The notes beneath the pieces were generated by a model that did no database searches, was not told the origin of the DNA, and worked only from the letters and a program-made list of their open reading frames with translations. A program made the position numbers and the translations under genes. Below, piece by piece: positions 1-11,176 of a stretch of 64,000 nt of DNA. Within the stretch, counting starts at the first letter, position 1. Each line of letters starts with the position of its first letter. This DNA comes from Fistulifera solaris (Eukaryota; Bacillariophyta; Bacillariophyceae; Naviculales; Stauroneidaceae): the NCBI GenBank assembly GCA_030295235.1, contig AP026146.1, forward strand, positions 1-64,000. Reading direction: 5' to 3'.

Positions 1-258
1 AACCCTAACCCTAACCCTAACCCTAACCCTAACCCTAACCCTAACCCCAACCCCAACCCTAACCCCAACCCCAACCCTAACCCTAACCCTAACCCTAACC
101 CTAACCCTAACCCTAACCCTAACCCTAACCCCAACCCTAACCCCAACCCCAACCCTAACCCCAACCCTAACCCTAACCCTAACCCTAACCCTAACCCTAA
201 CCCTAACCCTAACCCTAACCCTAACCCTAACCCTAACCCTAACCCTAACCCTAACCCT
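1..258. repeat. Telomere, (AACCCT)n with AACCCC variants
   Basis: Forty-three uninterrupted 6-bp units in register, read C-rich towards the chromosome interior, so this is a left chromosome end with TTAGGG-type telomeres. Eight units (numbers 8, 9, 11, 12, 22, 24, 25 and 27) are AACCCC (TTGGGG on the other strand). The 16 units nearest the gene side and the first seven units are all canonical. The array stops sharply at 258. Confidence 0.98.
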
Positions 259-590
259 CAGGCTGGTTTTCGTAGTTCTAACTTAATTTCTTCCTATAGC
301 TGCGTTTTTTCCACCCCAACCCTAACATTGAAATGAAGGCTTCGACCAACTACTACGGTGCTGTATCGTAAGAAAGACAGAATAGCTTTTTGTTGCATAT
401 ACACGACGATATTACGATGTATTATACATTCATTTTAAAATGGTGAATCGCTACAATCACTCCCTTTTTTATTCTGTACGAATGGAAACGTTTTTGTTTG
501 ACCGCGGCAGCGAAAGTATTTGCAAACAGTGCTCATGATCCATTTTATGGCCCCAGCCACCAGATACTTGTTTCGGTCGAACTGTATGAT
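259..590. other. Subtelomeric spacer
   Basis: About 330 bp of unique sequence between the telomere and the 3' end of the first gene. One stray CAACCCTAAC lies at about 317-326, a possible relic of an internal telomeric unit. No satellite or subtelomeric repeat family is visible. Confidence 0.6.
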
Positions 591-1885
591 TCACGCGGAC
601 AGGTCCATACACTGCCGTCGCATGAAACGCCGATAGTGGTGCAGTGGGGTTTCCATCAATATGTGCTCGTGCATACCGTTCTCTAAACCAATGTGGCGTA
701 CTTGACTGCGACTGGGAAAGAGCATGGTGTGCGGTAAACTCTCTTGTAGTGTCAACTGCACCAGAGTCCAATCCCAATTCGATTCGTCCATTGTAATAGC
801 ATTCTGATGCAGCGCGAACAATTGATTGGTAAATGGCGCGATGCATCGTCATGGGACCAGTTTGAAAAGCGTGTGCATAAAATAAATGATCGGGCAAAAA
901 TCGGGTTCTTGGGCAATACCACCATTGGTCGGATCAAGAGCGACACCCAGAAACGGCGTTTCGACCGAGTATTCCGCCATGGCGTTCATCCCCTGTTGAA
1001 TAGTTTCATAGACCGTCGGTGCAACAATATAATCTTCCTCCAGGAACAAGAAAGTGTCGTATTTGTTGAGTGTCTCGCTGTTAAAAGATTCTTGCAGCAA
1101 CCACGTGAAATGATGTTTGCAGCATGTAATTTCCGGTGTACGAGGATTGCCGTATGAATCTCCAAGGTCTGGTGTTGTCACTTTCATAGGAAATTCGCTG
1201 TGATGATCAGCGCACGCGTACGGATGAATCCAAACTTGCAGCATCGGAAATTCCGTTTGTAGGGTGTCCAGGTACTGCAGGACATCTTCAATGTGTCCAT
1301 CCACCGAAACAATGAGCGGAACCGTCTTCCGTGGAAAATCCGACTTCATCAACGAAGCAATTGATTGCTTTAAGTACTCCAACCGATTGTAAGCCATTAT
1401 CACGAACGGTACCGGAATAGAAGACGCCATGTCAAAGGCTTTCGATATTGGCCGTTGTTTGTAAGGTAATGCCGGACGATGTGCCCGTATGAATTTCAGT
1501 TGCTCTTGAATGGCTGTGCCATTTGTGATCGACAATGGTAAAATACTGCTCTTCAGCTTAGATGGTGACTTTTTGATAGCGCTGGTTGAAGTTGAGGTGA
1601 GGTGAATTGTTGCGTTGTTGACGTCGTCGGCGATGCAAGAAACGATGCAGCTGGTGCATTCAATCGAAGCTGTCTCGTCGAAGAGAGAAATGGAGCTGAG
1701 ACCAGATACAATAGAAGTAACGAAAGGCTTCCGAAAACAGAGAGTGAAACGGTCAGAATGCGGCCGTATGTGATTCGTATTCTCTGTTTGCGGACTTGTC
1801 TTCGTCGCAACGTTGGATGGCTGCTACTGTTGTTGCCGTCTCCACTTTGTGCATGAGAGGAGCTGCGCCTCTTCGGGAAATCCAT
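591..1885 (-). CDS. MGAT2-like alpha-1,6-mannosyl-glycoprotein 2-beta-GlcNAc-transferase (GT16), frame-broken
   Basis: GT16 enzymes add GlcNAc to the N-glycan core in the Golgi lumen. The N-terminus chosen at the first ATG (1885) is basic and followed by one hydrophobic anchor (ILTVSLSVFGSLSLLLLYLV), as in type II Golgi enzymes. The catalytic part shows VIMAYNRLEYLKQSI, SVDGH, a KHHFTWLLQES segment and the metal-binding FLFLEEDYIVAP (EED), with a C-terminal NWDWTL...VRHIGLENGMH block; all fit GnT-II/POMGNT relatives. The reading frame is not continuous: it shifts between about 1540 and 1620, at an A-run at 896-900, and again near 810. Each shift can be explained by one or two bases, but this is the gene nearest the telomere, so real decay is also possible. 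The family call is firm; MGAT2 rather than MGAT1/POMGNT rests on the C-terminal block. Confidence 0.75.
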
Positions 1886-2302
1886 TTTGATTGTTGAATG
1901 AGTTCTTGTCAAAAGACTATTGGTTTTCGATTATCAAAATGGCATGCGAAATTGATAGATCGGCCGTTTGGCAAAAGAGTTTTTTGTTGTGCGAGTTTTG
2001 TGAGATCGCTCAAAACAACGCGCGGACGTTTGCGAGCGGTTTCACCTGTAGCAAACTAGTACCGTTCTCGAAACTGTGTCTCCGTGTCGCTTAGCGAAGG
2101 AAACTCTTCGTAGTACACTTAATGATAGTCACCTACTCACACGGTACTGAATATTCTCCTCCGTTCCTCCGCGTCGGTTTCGTCACGGAGCAAAAAAATC
2201 AGGAGACCGATCGACTTCAAACTTCACAGCCACTCAAGGAGTTCTTCTTACTTATTTTTTCTTTCCTCTATTCCTCGACAAGAAGCATTCATTGTGCCAA
2301 GT
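1886..2302. promoter_or_regulatory. Divergent intergenic region
   Basis: The MGAT2-like gene leaves on the minus strand and the myotubularin gene on the plus strand, so these ~400 bp should hold both promoters. I see no recognisable core element or repeat. Confidence 0.4.
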
Positions 2303-4982
2303 ATGAGTGCCGCAGACGATCCCTTGCAGGCCGCGCTGGATGAAGCGGCATCGTTAATGAACGAACTCGAGCAAGATGTCGTCGATGTCTCGTTAATTGA
2401 TGAGAGTGCGGATTTGCATCCGTTGCACGACTATTTCTTGTCGGCGCATCCTTCTCCGCCGACTTTATCAAATAATTCTATGGCAGAAGAAATCACTCCG
2501 GCTTTGGAGTCCTTCTGTGCCATTGAATTCTGGTTTACACATCCCACAACCGGGCTGCCGCAGCAACAACCATTACCGCCTCAGCAAATGCAATTCATTC
2601 CTCAACAGCAGCACTTGCAACCACAACCAGCTTTACAACCGGTACAATATCCGCCTTCTTCTACTCCTTCGACAGCCACCAGTACGGCACAGCGCATCAT
2701 TTCCGCCGATACGTGGAAAATGCAAACGCGTCAATTTGCTAGCAATATTGCGACCATGGCACAACGAGGACTTCAGCAGGTACAAGAGCATTCGAACTTT
2801 CTACCGACTCCTGCTGCGTTGCACGTTTCGTCGCCGTCACATCAGCATCATTCTGCAGCTACCATGATTACTCCTTTATCGCACATGACGAATAGCGGCA
2901 CGAATGGTCATCTCATGAATCAACCCATGCTGATGACGCCCAATCGGGCGATTGCCCCCGAGCCAACACCAGTCAATCCGGAGCAACAGCAGTTACTTCT
3001 ACAAACACACGTAGGAGATTTGATTCAAGGTGAAAAGATCATTCTGTTTGTTTCCAACTTACCACATGTGTCCGATTCGCGAGGTGTCGTGTCGTCTGGT
3101 GTCGCGTGGTGCGGTGTGGTCACCTATTACCGGCTCTTATTATTTCCACTAGCACCGGATGTGTCTCGCTCTACATCATCTGGAGTGCAGAGTTTGCATC
3201 CGGCGTGTGTGTCTGCGTTAACTCCGCCACGGTCGGAATTACTGCAACTGCCTTTAACTTGCATTGAAAAAATTGAAAAATCTACCATGACGGCGCAACA
3301 ACAAATGCTCTTTCTTACCGTCACTTCGAAACTGAGTGGTTACTGGATCCGATTGGCGTGTCCTACGTTTATGGAAACACAAAGGGTGGCCGAATCGTTG
3401 GAAACGTACGCTTTTCCAGGACGACGGAACTTGGGATACCTGTTTGCTTTTGAGTGCCAGCGGGAGGCTGTCATGCAAAGTATCGTTCAAGATGAGCACG
3501 GACAGAAGCGTGTAACATTAGAACCCACACCCAGACGATTCGATGCGGTGGTCGAATATACACGTTTGTTGGGGATCTTCGCCGCATACGGCATGGAAGA
3601 TATGGACGCAATGCAACGCACAATACCAGTTGTGTCCTTCGTATCCCAATGTTGTGGTAGGGCCGTCATCATTGGAGGAATTGGATGTCATGGTACGGCA
3701 GTGTGCGGCATTCCGGAGTGAATATCGGTGGCCGACATTGACTTGGGGGAATGCACGGGATGGTGCTTCGATTTGGCGTTGTGCACAACCTAAAATGGGA
3801 TTGCAAGGAAATCGCAGTTCTGCGGACGAGTACTACTTACAGCAAATAATGGAACAAGCGGGACGGATGAATTAATTAGCACCGTCATCCTTGCAATGGT
3901 CGCGGACGGAATTGCAAGCTTTGACGGGATCGAGTGATCTTTCGAATTGGTATCCCGAGGGACAATTGAAGTTACTGGATTTGCGCCCACGGGCTTCGGC
4001 CATGGCGAATCGGACGGCTGGATATGGTTACGAGAATACATCGTATTATCCTGGAACAACGTTGCAGTTCTGTAATATCGGGAACATCCATGCAGTTCGG
4101 GACGCGTATCAGAAAGTATCGGCAGTAGCTTTGCAAGCATCTGATCTGCAGTGGCAAAGTGCTATTGATGATTCCAAATGGTTGTCGTCCATACGTTTGA
4201 TTTGGGCAGCCGCATGGGAAACTGCCTTTTGGGTTCATGTGCATCGCATGCCGGTCTTATTGCACTGCTCGCACGGTTGGGATCGCACTTCACAGGTGGC
4301 TGCGTTGGCACAATTATTGCTGGATAGTCATTATCGAACTCGAAAAGGATTCGCCACGCTTGTCGAAAAGGATTTTCACGCGTTTGGTCATCCTTTTCAC
4401 ACGAGATGTGCGCACGGCGAAGGCGGGAACGAGCAGTCAGTGGACGAAGGACAAGTGTCACCCATTTTTTTGCAGTTTTTGGATTGCGTTTACCAACTTG
4501 CACGCTTGTATCCCGATGCTTTTGAGTTTACCACGAAGTATTTGTTGGAGCTATCGAATCACATCTATTCGTGTCGATTCGGAACATTTCTGTGTGACAC
4601 GGAGCGAGAGCGAGAAGTTGCAGCCAATTTGCGACAACGGACACAAAGTGTGTGGGACGCTTTAGAAGCGCGTCCCGACCTCTGTAATGACAAGTTCCAG
4701 GACAGCGATGGCGTTTTGTTGATACCACTTCCCTTACTGCTTCGTAGCATAACTCTATGGAACGATCGACACGCGTTGCATGGCCCGAAACCGGTTTTGC
4801 GGACTCTTCCTAACGAACTGGAGCTAGAAATGTGGCGGAGACTTTTAAGCGGCGAAGCAGTGGAAGGACAGAAATCCCAAGAAGAGGACTCGCCGAAGAA
4901 TGTTGATTCAGTGGAGGATGAAAATGGAGGTCCCAGTGATACCGCAATTTTGTCCGCAACTTCATTCACCATCGATGACTAA
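2303..4982 (+). CDS. Myotubularin-family phosphoinositide 3-phosphatase, frame-broken
   Basis: Myotubularins remove the 3-phosphate from PI3P and PI(3,5)P2 on endosomal membranes. Start chosen at the first ATG (2303). Order: acidic N-terminus, Q/P-rich stretch (about residues 85-130), a GRAM/PH-like region beginning GEKIILFVSNLP, then the phosphatase domain with YAFPGRRNLGYLFAFE, QYQLCPSYP, AAFRSEYRWPTLTW, GNIHAVRDAY and the active-site loop LLHCSHGWDRTSQ followed by YRTRKGFATLVEKDFHAFGH and FGTFLC. The CX5R cysteine and arginine and the second Asp (WDR) are present, but the usual CSDGWDRT reads CSHGWDRT. One frame shift lies near 3615-3630 and an in-frame TAA at 3873-3875 interrupts the phosphatase domain. 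Family membership is very clear; whether the copy is functional is not. Confidence 0.85.
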
Positions 4983-5050
4983 TTGGGTAACGAGAGGTAC
5001 ATGACACACTCTTAACGTCGCACCCATAGGCCGTTATAAATAGTAAATTA

Positions 5051-6279
5051 TCATGGCACGTTCAATGCTTGTTCGCTAGTTCTTGTTCGTCCCGAAACGC
5101 TTGTAAAATATAGCGCCCCGCTGATTGTGTTTCCTCCTGTTGATTTTTTACAAGGATCCATCATCCAATCTTTCACGTAAGAAGAGAAATGTGGTAGAGT
5201 AACAATGTGACTCGAGTCCGGTGCGGCTAGAAAGTAATTCCGAATCCACACAGAGGAACTTCTCGCTATGCGCATGAGTTCAAAGCGCACACGACGATGC
5301 TCACAAATATCCATTCGCATTTTTCCACTTGTTGTGCTATCCGTCAATGATGAAGGACGCTTTTGTTGGTTGAGAATAGGGATCTCTGCAGACAAGGGTG
5401 TCGACAAGCCCAAAAAGTCAGTCAACGCCTGTGACACCAGATCCGGATGATCCTCTAACTCCCTGATTTCATAAAGAAAAAATGGATTGGAGACGACCAT
5501 TGTGGATTGATCGGTAATAGTAGTAGTATTCGGTGGCTCTAGATGAGCGCCTCGATACATGCGTCGTTCGAATTCCGACACAATGTGAGGTTGCTTCGTC
5601 TTTCCTAATTGCCGCAAAAACAAGGCAAACTCTCCCTTGTACGTACAAGTATTTCGCGCAGAAGCCACACAGGCTCCAATCAATTCATCCGGAGGCGGTA
5701 AAGTAGTCCTCAAAAAAGGTGAACGTTGTTGTTGTAGACGAAAATTGTACAAACTTGCAAACCAATGGACGGGATGTCGAACACCGACAATCAACTTGGC
5801 GTGAGGAAAAAACCGATTGAAATATTGTAAAACGTGCGGCAATGTCACGTCTACCGGTGATTTGTAGCCTTTGAGTTTATTGGAAGGTAATTGCGTGAGC
5901 TTTTCGATCAGTTGGTCGGGCTGATGATGCATGAGGTCAAAATTTTCAACAGGTAAAACGGCAATCTCGGGATGCTTTTGTAACCACTTTAAGACAGAAG
6001 TCGTTCCGCATTTTCCGAATCCTATGATAGCGAATTGTAGTAAATCCTCCGTGTGATTGTTAATTGATTTGTTGATGATTTTGTTGTTTTGACGAGAAAG
6101 ATACAAATCATGGGCTGGATAATGTCGTTCATTCGAAACACGATACAGGAAAAGGGAATTGAGAAAGAAGGACGTGAATAACAGACATGCGGTAAAGAGA
6201 CTAAAAGAAACGTCCTAGGAAGACTTTCGGGTCGTCTTCTTATTCTACTTGTTGTTTTGAATCGTTCAGACAACATCAT
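5051..6279 (-). CDS. Type II membrane sulfotransferase (Sulfotransfer family)
   Basis: Transfers sulfate from PAPS, probably to a glycan in the Golgi. The 5'-phosphosulfate loop is IIGFGKCGTTSVLKWL and the 3'-phosphate site is IVGVRHPVHWFASLYNFRL; GYKSP, another hallmark of carbohydrate/NodH-like sulfotransferases, lies between them. Starting at the ATG at 6279, residues ~20-45 form a hydrophobic anchor followed by FLYRVSNERHYPAHDLY, giving a type II topology. Joining that leader to the catalytic ORF (open from 6106) needs one extra base at an A-run at 6194-6196. The C-terminal third has the DSTTSGKMR...EHRRVRFELM segment and no other domain. Substrate cannot be told. Confidence 0.82.
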
Positions 6280-6766
6280 TCTTCTTGTTGCGTTGTTGCT
6301 GATCGATCGATGATTTTTGTTGTCGCATTTTTCATCGATTGTATCTCATCTCCATTATACAGGCTATAGTATCTTTCCACCCACATCAAACGCTACAATG
6401 CATTTTCGACTAACCTTATTGATGTACAATGTCCTTCTGCGACTCTTACTTGTTTTCGGCCTTCGGCAAGGTTTCCTCCTTTCCATGCGGCGATCTTCTT
6501 TTGATCGATTTACTGTATGCGACCATCATTGATTTCCCTTTTGTCCGTACGTATTTCATTATTGACGACTGACACAATATTTTACAAGCATTATGATGCA
6601 CTTTCTTGCCATCTTTTTTTGTTCAAATTGAATTAGGCTTCTCCGGAGTTCCGAGGGCGAGAAAAGATATCTTTTGATACGCTTGTAAGCGGATTCTACG
6701 AATGCAAACGCAAGCTTCGTTTTATTCAGTTGCAAATTTCTCTAGTGCTAATACTCAAGTACAATT
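6280..6766. other. Divergent intergenic region
   Basis: About 490 bp between the sulfotransferase (minus) and the first DUF6174-like gene (plus). A 71-codon open frame at 6317-6532 has no family resemblance. Nothing else seen. Confidence 0.4.
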
Positions 6767-7072
6767 ATGCTTCGCTTTTCGCTGCCGCTGGGAATTCTGG
6801 CGCTCGCTGTCGTCGTTCGTTCCGATGATACCAGTTGTCATGATATGATGTCCCTGGAGGCCTACAAGGAAGCTTTTGCCTTATGGGAGGAGCCCGCGTG
6901 TTATTCCTTCTCCTACATTAATAAGGAGTCTTACAATGGAACAACTGTGCGCACTGTACGAAATGGAACTTCCTTTCAAGATGGCGATGGTAATGGACCG
7001 TTTCAAACTTTGGCGGATGTTTGGGCTATCGCTCGTTACATCAATCGTTGCTGCTGTTGGAGATTATTTTGA
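6767..7072 (+). pseudogene. Truncated DUF6174-like secreted protein
   Basis: First member of the cluster. The start ATG at 6767 is followed by a clear signal peptide (MLRFSLPLGILALAVVVRS) and the first half of one repeat domain: EAYKEAFALWEEPACYSFSY, then VRTVRNGT and FQTLADVW. After TLADVW the frame runs into CCCWRLF and stops; the expected second half (CP...C.VEY...YP.....) is not found in any frame downstream. Length is 101 residues against ~155 for the complete single-domain members. It looks like a 3'-truncated copy; it could still be expressed as a short secreted peptide. Confidence 0.6.
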
Positions 7073-7587
7073 GCGACTCCCGGATGGGCTGAATCCCGCG
7101 CAGTATGACGTCACATCTATCTCTAACGACAACGGAGCTAGCAAAGAGTTTCAGCGTGGAGGTAGCGAGTCTACAAAGAAGAAAGCTAGTAAGCAAGTAA
7201 GTGCATTTAGTAGTCAGGTAAGGACTAAACCGGCCACGGTGTAACTTGGGCAGATCTGGTGGCTGGGAAAGCTCGAAAGACAGATTCAGCCGAAGGCAAT
7301 GCCGACTCTGGTTGCCGCATTAATTGCATGAATCCTGTTGACATAAAAAGTAAAGATAGACTGTTTGAGAACAAATTACTGTCTTCCCGATTTCATTTGA
7401 TTTGAACTGGACTGAATAGCATCAGAGGGGTTAAATACCATACGGACGTCGAAGTTCAGGGTGAAATCATAACAGCTGCACCGCATGATACTGGAAGAAT
7501 TGATCATTGACATACTACTATTTTTGTCGCAGCAAACGAAATCGCGCAATTACTTGTACGACTTCATTTTGGCGGGCGGGCTGCCGG
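7073..7587. other. Intergenic, no gene seen
   Basis: About 500 bp without a convincing open frame. It ends with the left copy of the 8-bp MITE target-site duplication GCTGCCGG at 7580-7587. Confidence 0.4.
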
Positions 7588-7851
7588 TATAGTTCGCCAA
7601 ATATCGATATTTCGATTTTTACGAATATCAATATCGTATTATAAGATATAATAACCGATATTAATATCGGCGACCGTCTGTCTTCGCCCGCAAACTACAG
7701 TCATTTTAGCGTAAAATGCCACAAGTCCGTCTGTCAGGCGTACGAGTATCGACAAATATCGATATTGGGAAAAATGGCTCTGATATAATACGTTATTATA
7801 ACGTGAATATCGGTATTCGTTATTTGTTATTTTAGAGCGTGTCGAACTATA
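7588..7851. mobile_element. 264-bp MITE with 8-bp target-site duplication
   Basis: The element starts TATAGTTCG and ends CGAACTATA, a perfect 9-bp terminal inverted repeat, with weaker AT-rich similarity further in. It is flanked on both sides by GCTGCCGG (7580-7587 and 7852-7859), a perfect 8-bp direct repeat. The interior is AT-rich with many ATATCGATAT-like palindromes and has no coding capacity. Eight-bp duplications are typical of hAT and P elements; TATAG does not match the usual hAT terminus well, so the superfamily is open. Confidence 0.8.
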
Positions 7852-8144
7852 GCTGCCGGGATGCTGCACCTCTCCCTACAAAGTAGAGAACGTTTTCTTC
7901 ATCATGAAGTTGCCGGTACCGGTACTCACAAATGCCTTAGCAAAACTCCTAGATACTTTGTAATTACCCCTTGCGACACCACGACACAACACATTCGTTG
8001 CTATTCTCCGCAATCTTCTCATTCTTTATTAGGTTGATGTTGCAGTTTGCGATGTTTACAAGCAATCAATGTCATGTCCTTACTTTCCGGAACAAGTTAA
8101 AGAGTGCGCCAATCAATTAACCCCTTCGAAACTTTCGACGGAGA

Positions 8145-8184
8145 GATGAGATCTTTTTGATGTCAATCAAAAGCTTCTCGTTCA
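8145..8184 (+). promoter_or_regulatory. Conserved upstream box of DUF6174-like gene 2
   Basis: A ~40-bp segment beginning GATGAGATCTTTTT and containing TGTCAATCAAAA then TTCTCGTTCA recurs nearly unchanged at 11177-11217 upstream of gene 3. It is the best-kept part of a longer shared upstream region (7866-8184 versus 10913-11217). It could be a promoter element or simply the least-diverged part of a duplication. Confidence 0.4.
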
Positions 8185-8286
8185 CAATCGCTGTCCTTTG
8201 ATATTCGCAAAATTTGAACGACAACAATTGTATCGCATCTCGTCTTCTATCATTTGCAGCTTATCAGCTTCTGTTCCATCAAACTG

Positions 8287-9675
8287 ATGTCTTTTCGCGT
8301 CTCCTTTCTACTGGGCGTGCTAGCGATCCCTATCGCTGTTTGGTCCGATGATATCCCTTATGTCGACTTCGAGGAAGCCTATGCTTTGTGGGAAGAGCCT
8401 CCGTGTTATACGCTCTCCCACGTCGTAGGAGCTGATTTTTACAGGGAATCATTTGTGCGCACTGTTTGAAACGGAACATCCCTCCAAGATGAAAATGATA
8501 ATGCGGCCTTTCACACTTTGGCGGACGTTTGGGGCTTGGTGAAAGAAAATTGCCCGAACACAGACTTCTGCTACGTGAAGTATGCCATGAATACACACAT
8601 TGGCCCCGTGTATCCGTATTATTTTGAATTTGCGTCAACTAGCTACTGGATTGGGGATGTTCGAGTAGGTGAATGTCCCGAACTTGCACCAGTTGCTGAC
8701 GATGATTGGGCTTACGACGAGTTAAATCCTTGTATTGGTTGGGAGAAAAATGTTCCGGCCTACGAGGACGCGTTCACCAAGTGGCAAGAACCCGCGTGCT
8801 ATACGTTCACGTACATTGATCCGGTGTTCAATTTCGGTGCGCAGCCACTTGTTGTGCGAACGGTGCGAAACGGAACTGCCTTGTCAGCGTTTGGAGATGA
8901 ACAAGAAGACGGTTATCTTCCATTTTCTACATTCGTTGATGTTTGGGACGAGATCTATGAGTCTTGTGTTCGCGAATGCCCTATCAGCGGGGCATTTCGT
9001 TGCCTGGTCGAATACACGGCTGATAACGAAAACGGCATAGTCTATCCGTCCTTGTTGAGCATAAATTACTTCGAAGATGAGTTTGATGAAGAAGTTAACT
9101 ACACAATAAGCATCTCACCCTGTGGCGATCGAAAGCCAGGAGTATGTGTTGATTACGAACGGATCCAAAATGACTTCTATGCAGCGAGGTACGCGTTGCC
9201 CTATTATGTGTGGGACATGAGCTGCTATACATATATTATACAAGGTACATTTGCCAATGAATTTCGCGGCCCCCTCCAAGTTCAGGTTAAAGATGAAATA
9301 CCACATCTTATTCAAGCGCCAATGACGGATATCGAAGCTGACATGATTGTCACTTTTTCCGACTGGATGGCTGAGATTGAAGAGCACTGTATCAAAGCTT
9401 GTGCGAGCGGCAGCAGCTCTGAAGCATATTACAACTGCACTATCGAATACAGTACGGAGTGGATGCTTCCCACCCGTATTGTCTTTGAAAAGAACAAAGT
9501 TGGCGACAAATACGAATACATTATGTCAAATATCACAATGGATATTTGTGATTCTGAACCCTGGAAACCTCCGCCAAATGAAACACAAAGTAAAATGACC
9601 TCATTGTCGCCTACGGTTGCTTGGGCGTACCCTCAAGCCCTTCTAGTCTTTGCGTCTCTTCTTTCTTATTTCTGA
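8287..9675 (+). CDS. Three-domain DUF6174-like surface protein with one in-frame TGA
   Basis: Signal peptide (MSFRVSFLLGVLAIPIAVWS), three tandem repeat domains and a hydrophobic C-terminus (YPQALLVFASLLSYF) that suggests a GPI signal or membrane anchor. Each domain follows the pattern CxxWE...A...W..P.CYxFTY, a VRNGT segment, a TxxDVWxxI helix, paired Cys, an EY strand, YP and a final DE..Y.I strand, which matches my recollection of DUF6174. Domain 1 begins near residue 25, domain 2 at CIGWEKNVPAYEDAF, domain 3 at CVDYERIQNDFY. The only break is TGA at 8467-8469, where the paralogues have the Arg of RTVRNG; CGA to TGA is one transition. Function unknown; extracellular role inferred. Confidence 0.65.
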
Positions 9676-10353
9676 ACAGATGTCTTTCGATACGTCCGTA
9701 TTACTTAATTTACGCATGATTCCTATCCTATCCTGGTATCTGCTAATCTATACGTCAAGTGTTGCAATTCAAGTTTTTGCATCGATAACAAAAAAATAAA
9801 TGTCTAATATTTCATTTTTGTCTAACAAACTTCAATACTTTTTTTAGATTATTGTGAAATTGCTCCGACGTTTTTAAACCATTAAACAAGAGACTTCCAA
9901 ATTCAATATCATGCACGATACATCAGCAGGACTTGACTTTCGCGGTAGGCTTTCATAACCGTTTGAAAGCAGTAATTGATGCGCATGCTAATGCTTTGAC
10001 TCGGCCGTCCAATTCAATGCAAGCACTCGACATCCAATACCGACGAATGGCTGAATCAGGCTTCTGTCCATTCAGAATCTAAGGCCATCATCAGTCCCTT
10101 CGATAGCGAGTGAATTGTCCGCCGAAAGTGTACTCAGTCTCGTTCCGCATAGTTCTGCGAAGACTTTTTTTAAAATGAACGGCCAAGAAAGTACACAATC
10201 GCACATCTTGTTGGCTTTACGATTCAGCTTCGTGCCATTCGTTCAATCATTTTGTAGAATACGATCTGTTGCCGTCGATGCCAAGAGTGGGGAATCTGCG
10301 GAGATGATGGCATCGACAACAAATTCACAAGCGTTCTTACAAATTGCCTTAGC
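9676..10353. other. Intergenic, no gene seen
   Basis: About 680 bp. A 98-codon open frame at 10115-10411 runs into the tandem repeat and has no recognisable domain or signal peptide. Confidence 0.4.
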
Positions 10354-10713
10354 AGTCACGAAATTCATTGTCTCCCTAGCATCTTTCAAACAGAAAGCCC
10401 TGTTGCTATAAGTAGCACTCAAGGGCGCTAAAATTGAAAGCCCTTCACAACATTTTGTCGAAATGCCGAGTTAAGTCACGAAATTCATTGTCTCCCTAGC
10501 ATCTTTCAAACAGAAAGCCCTGTTGCTATAAGTAGCACTCAAGGGCGCTAAAATTGAAAGCCCTTCACAACATTTTGTCGAAATGCCGAGTTAAGTCACG
10601 AAATTCATTGTCTCCCTAGCATCTTTCAAACAGAAAGCCCTGTTGCTATAAGTAGCACTCAAGGGCGCTAAAATTGAAAGCCCTTCACAACATTTTGTCG
10701 CAATGCCGAGTTA
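10354..10713. repeat. Minisatellite, 3 x 120 bp
   Basis: Three head-to-tail 120-bp units (10354-10473, 10474-10593, 10594-10713) starting AGTCACGAAATTCATTG. They appear identical except for one A-to-C change at 10701 in unit 3, so the expansion is very recent. It lies between two DUF6174-like genes and encodes nothing obvious. Confidence 0.95.
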
Positions 10714-11176
10714 CTTGATTTTTCTCATCATTGCATGTTCATCATTCTTCAATCGCATGTCGCATCAATCCTTGCCACTCTTAGGATTATGATCTACTAT
10801 CGGCATCATCGTCACAGCAATAACTTGAATGGAAATTACGAAGGACGAATGCATCATCATCATTACTACGTATTTATTGCGAGCAGCGTCTCGCGGGTTG
10901 GCGGGAAGCGCGCACCTCTCCAGAGAACGTTTTCTATATGATATATTCGGTACTCCAAAATGTCTTTGCAGCACTCCTACGTAATTGCCCATCCGACACC
11001 TTCCAACACGACACACGACACGTTCGTTCGTTCGTTCGATCTTCAGTTCTTCGAGTTGATGTTGCAGTTTGAATGTCTACCAGCACAAGTGCCATCACGT
11101 GTCCTTACTCTCTTAACTAAACAGAAGAATCATTCTACTCCGTATTCTTTAACCGCTTTGAATCTTCCAACAGCAA
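10714..11176. other. Duplicated upstream region of DUF6174-like gene 3
   Basis: From 10913 (CACCTCTCC) onward this matches the sequence from 7866 upstream of gene 2, sharing GAGAACGTTTTCT, GGTACTC, GTTGATGTTGCAGTTTG and TGTCCTTACT in the same order. GTTCGTTCGTTCG at about 11023-11038 is a short tetranucleotide run. Confidence 0.6.

Noticed and set aside
10115-10411. 98-codon open frame
   Set aside because: Ends inside the tandem repeat and has no family resemblance.
10354-10713. CRISPR-like array
   Set aside because: Whole 120-bp units repeat without variable spacers, and the context is eukaryotic; it is a minisatellite.
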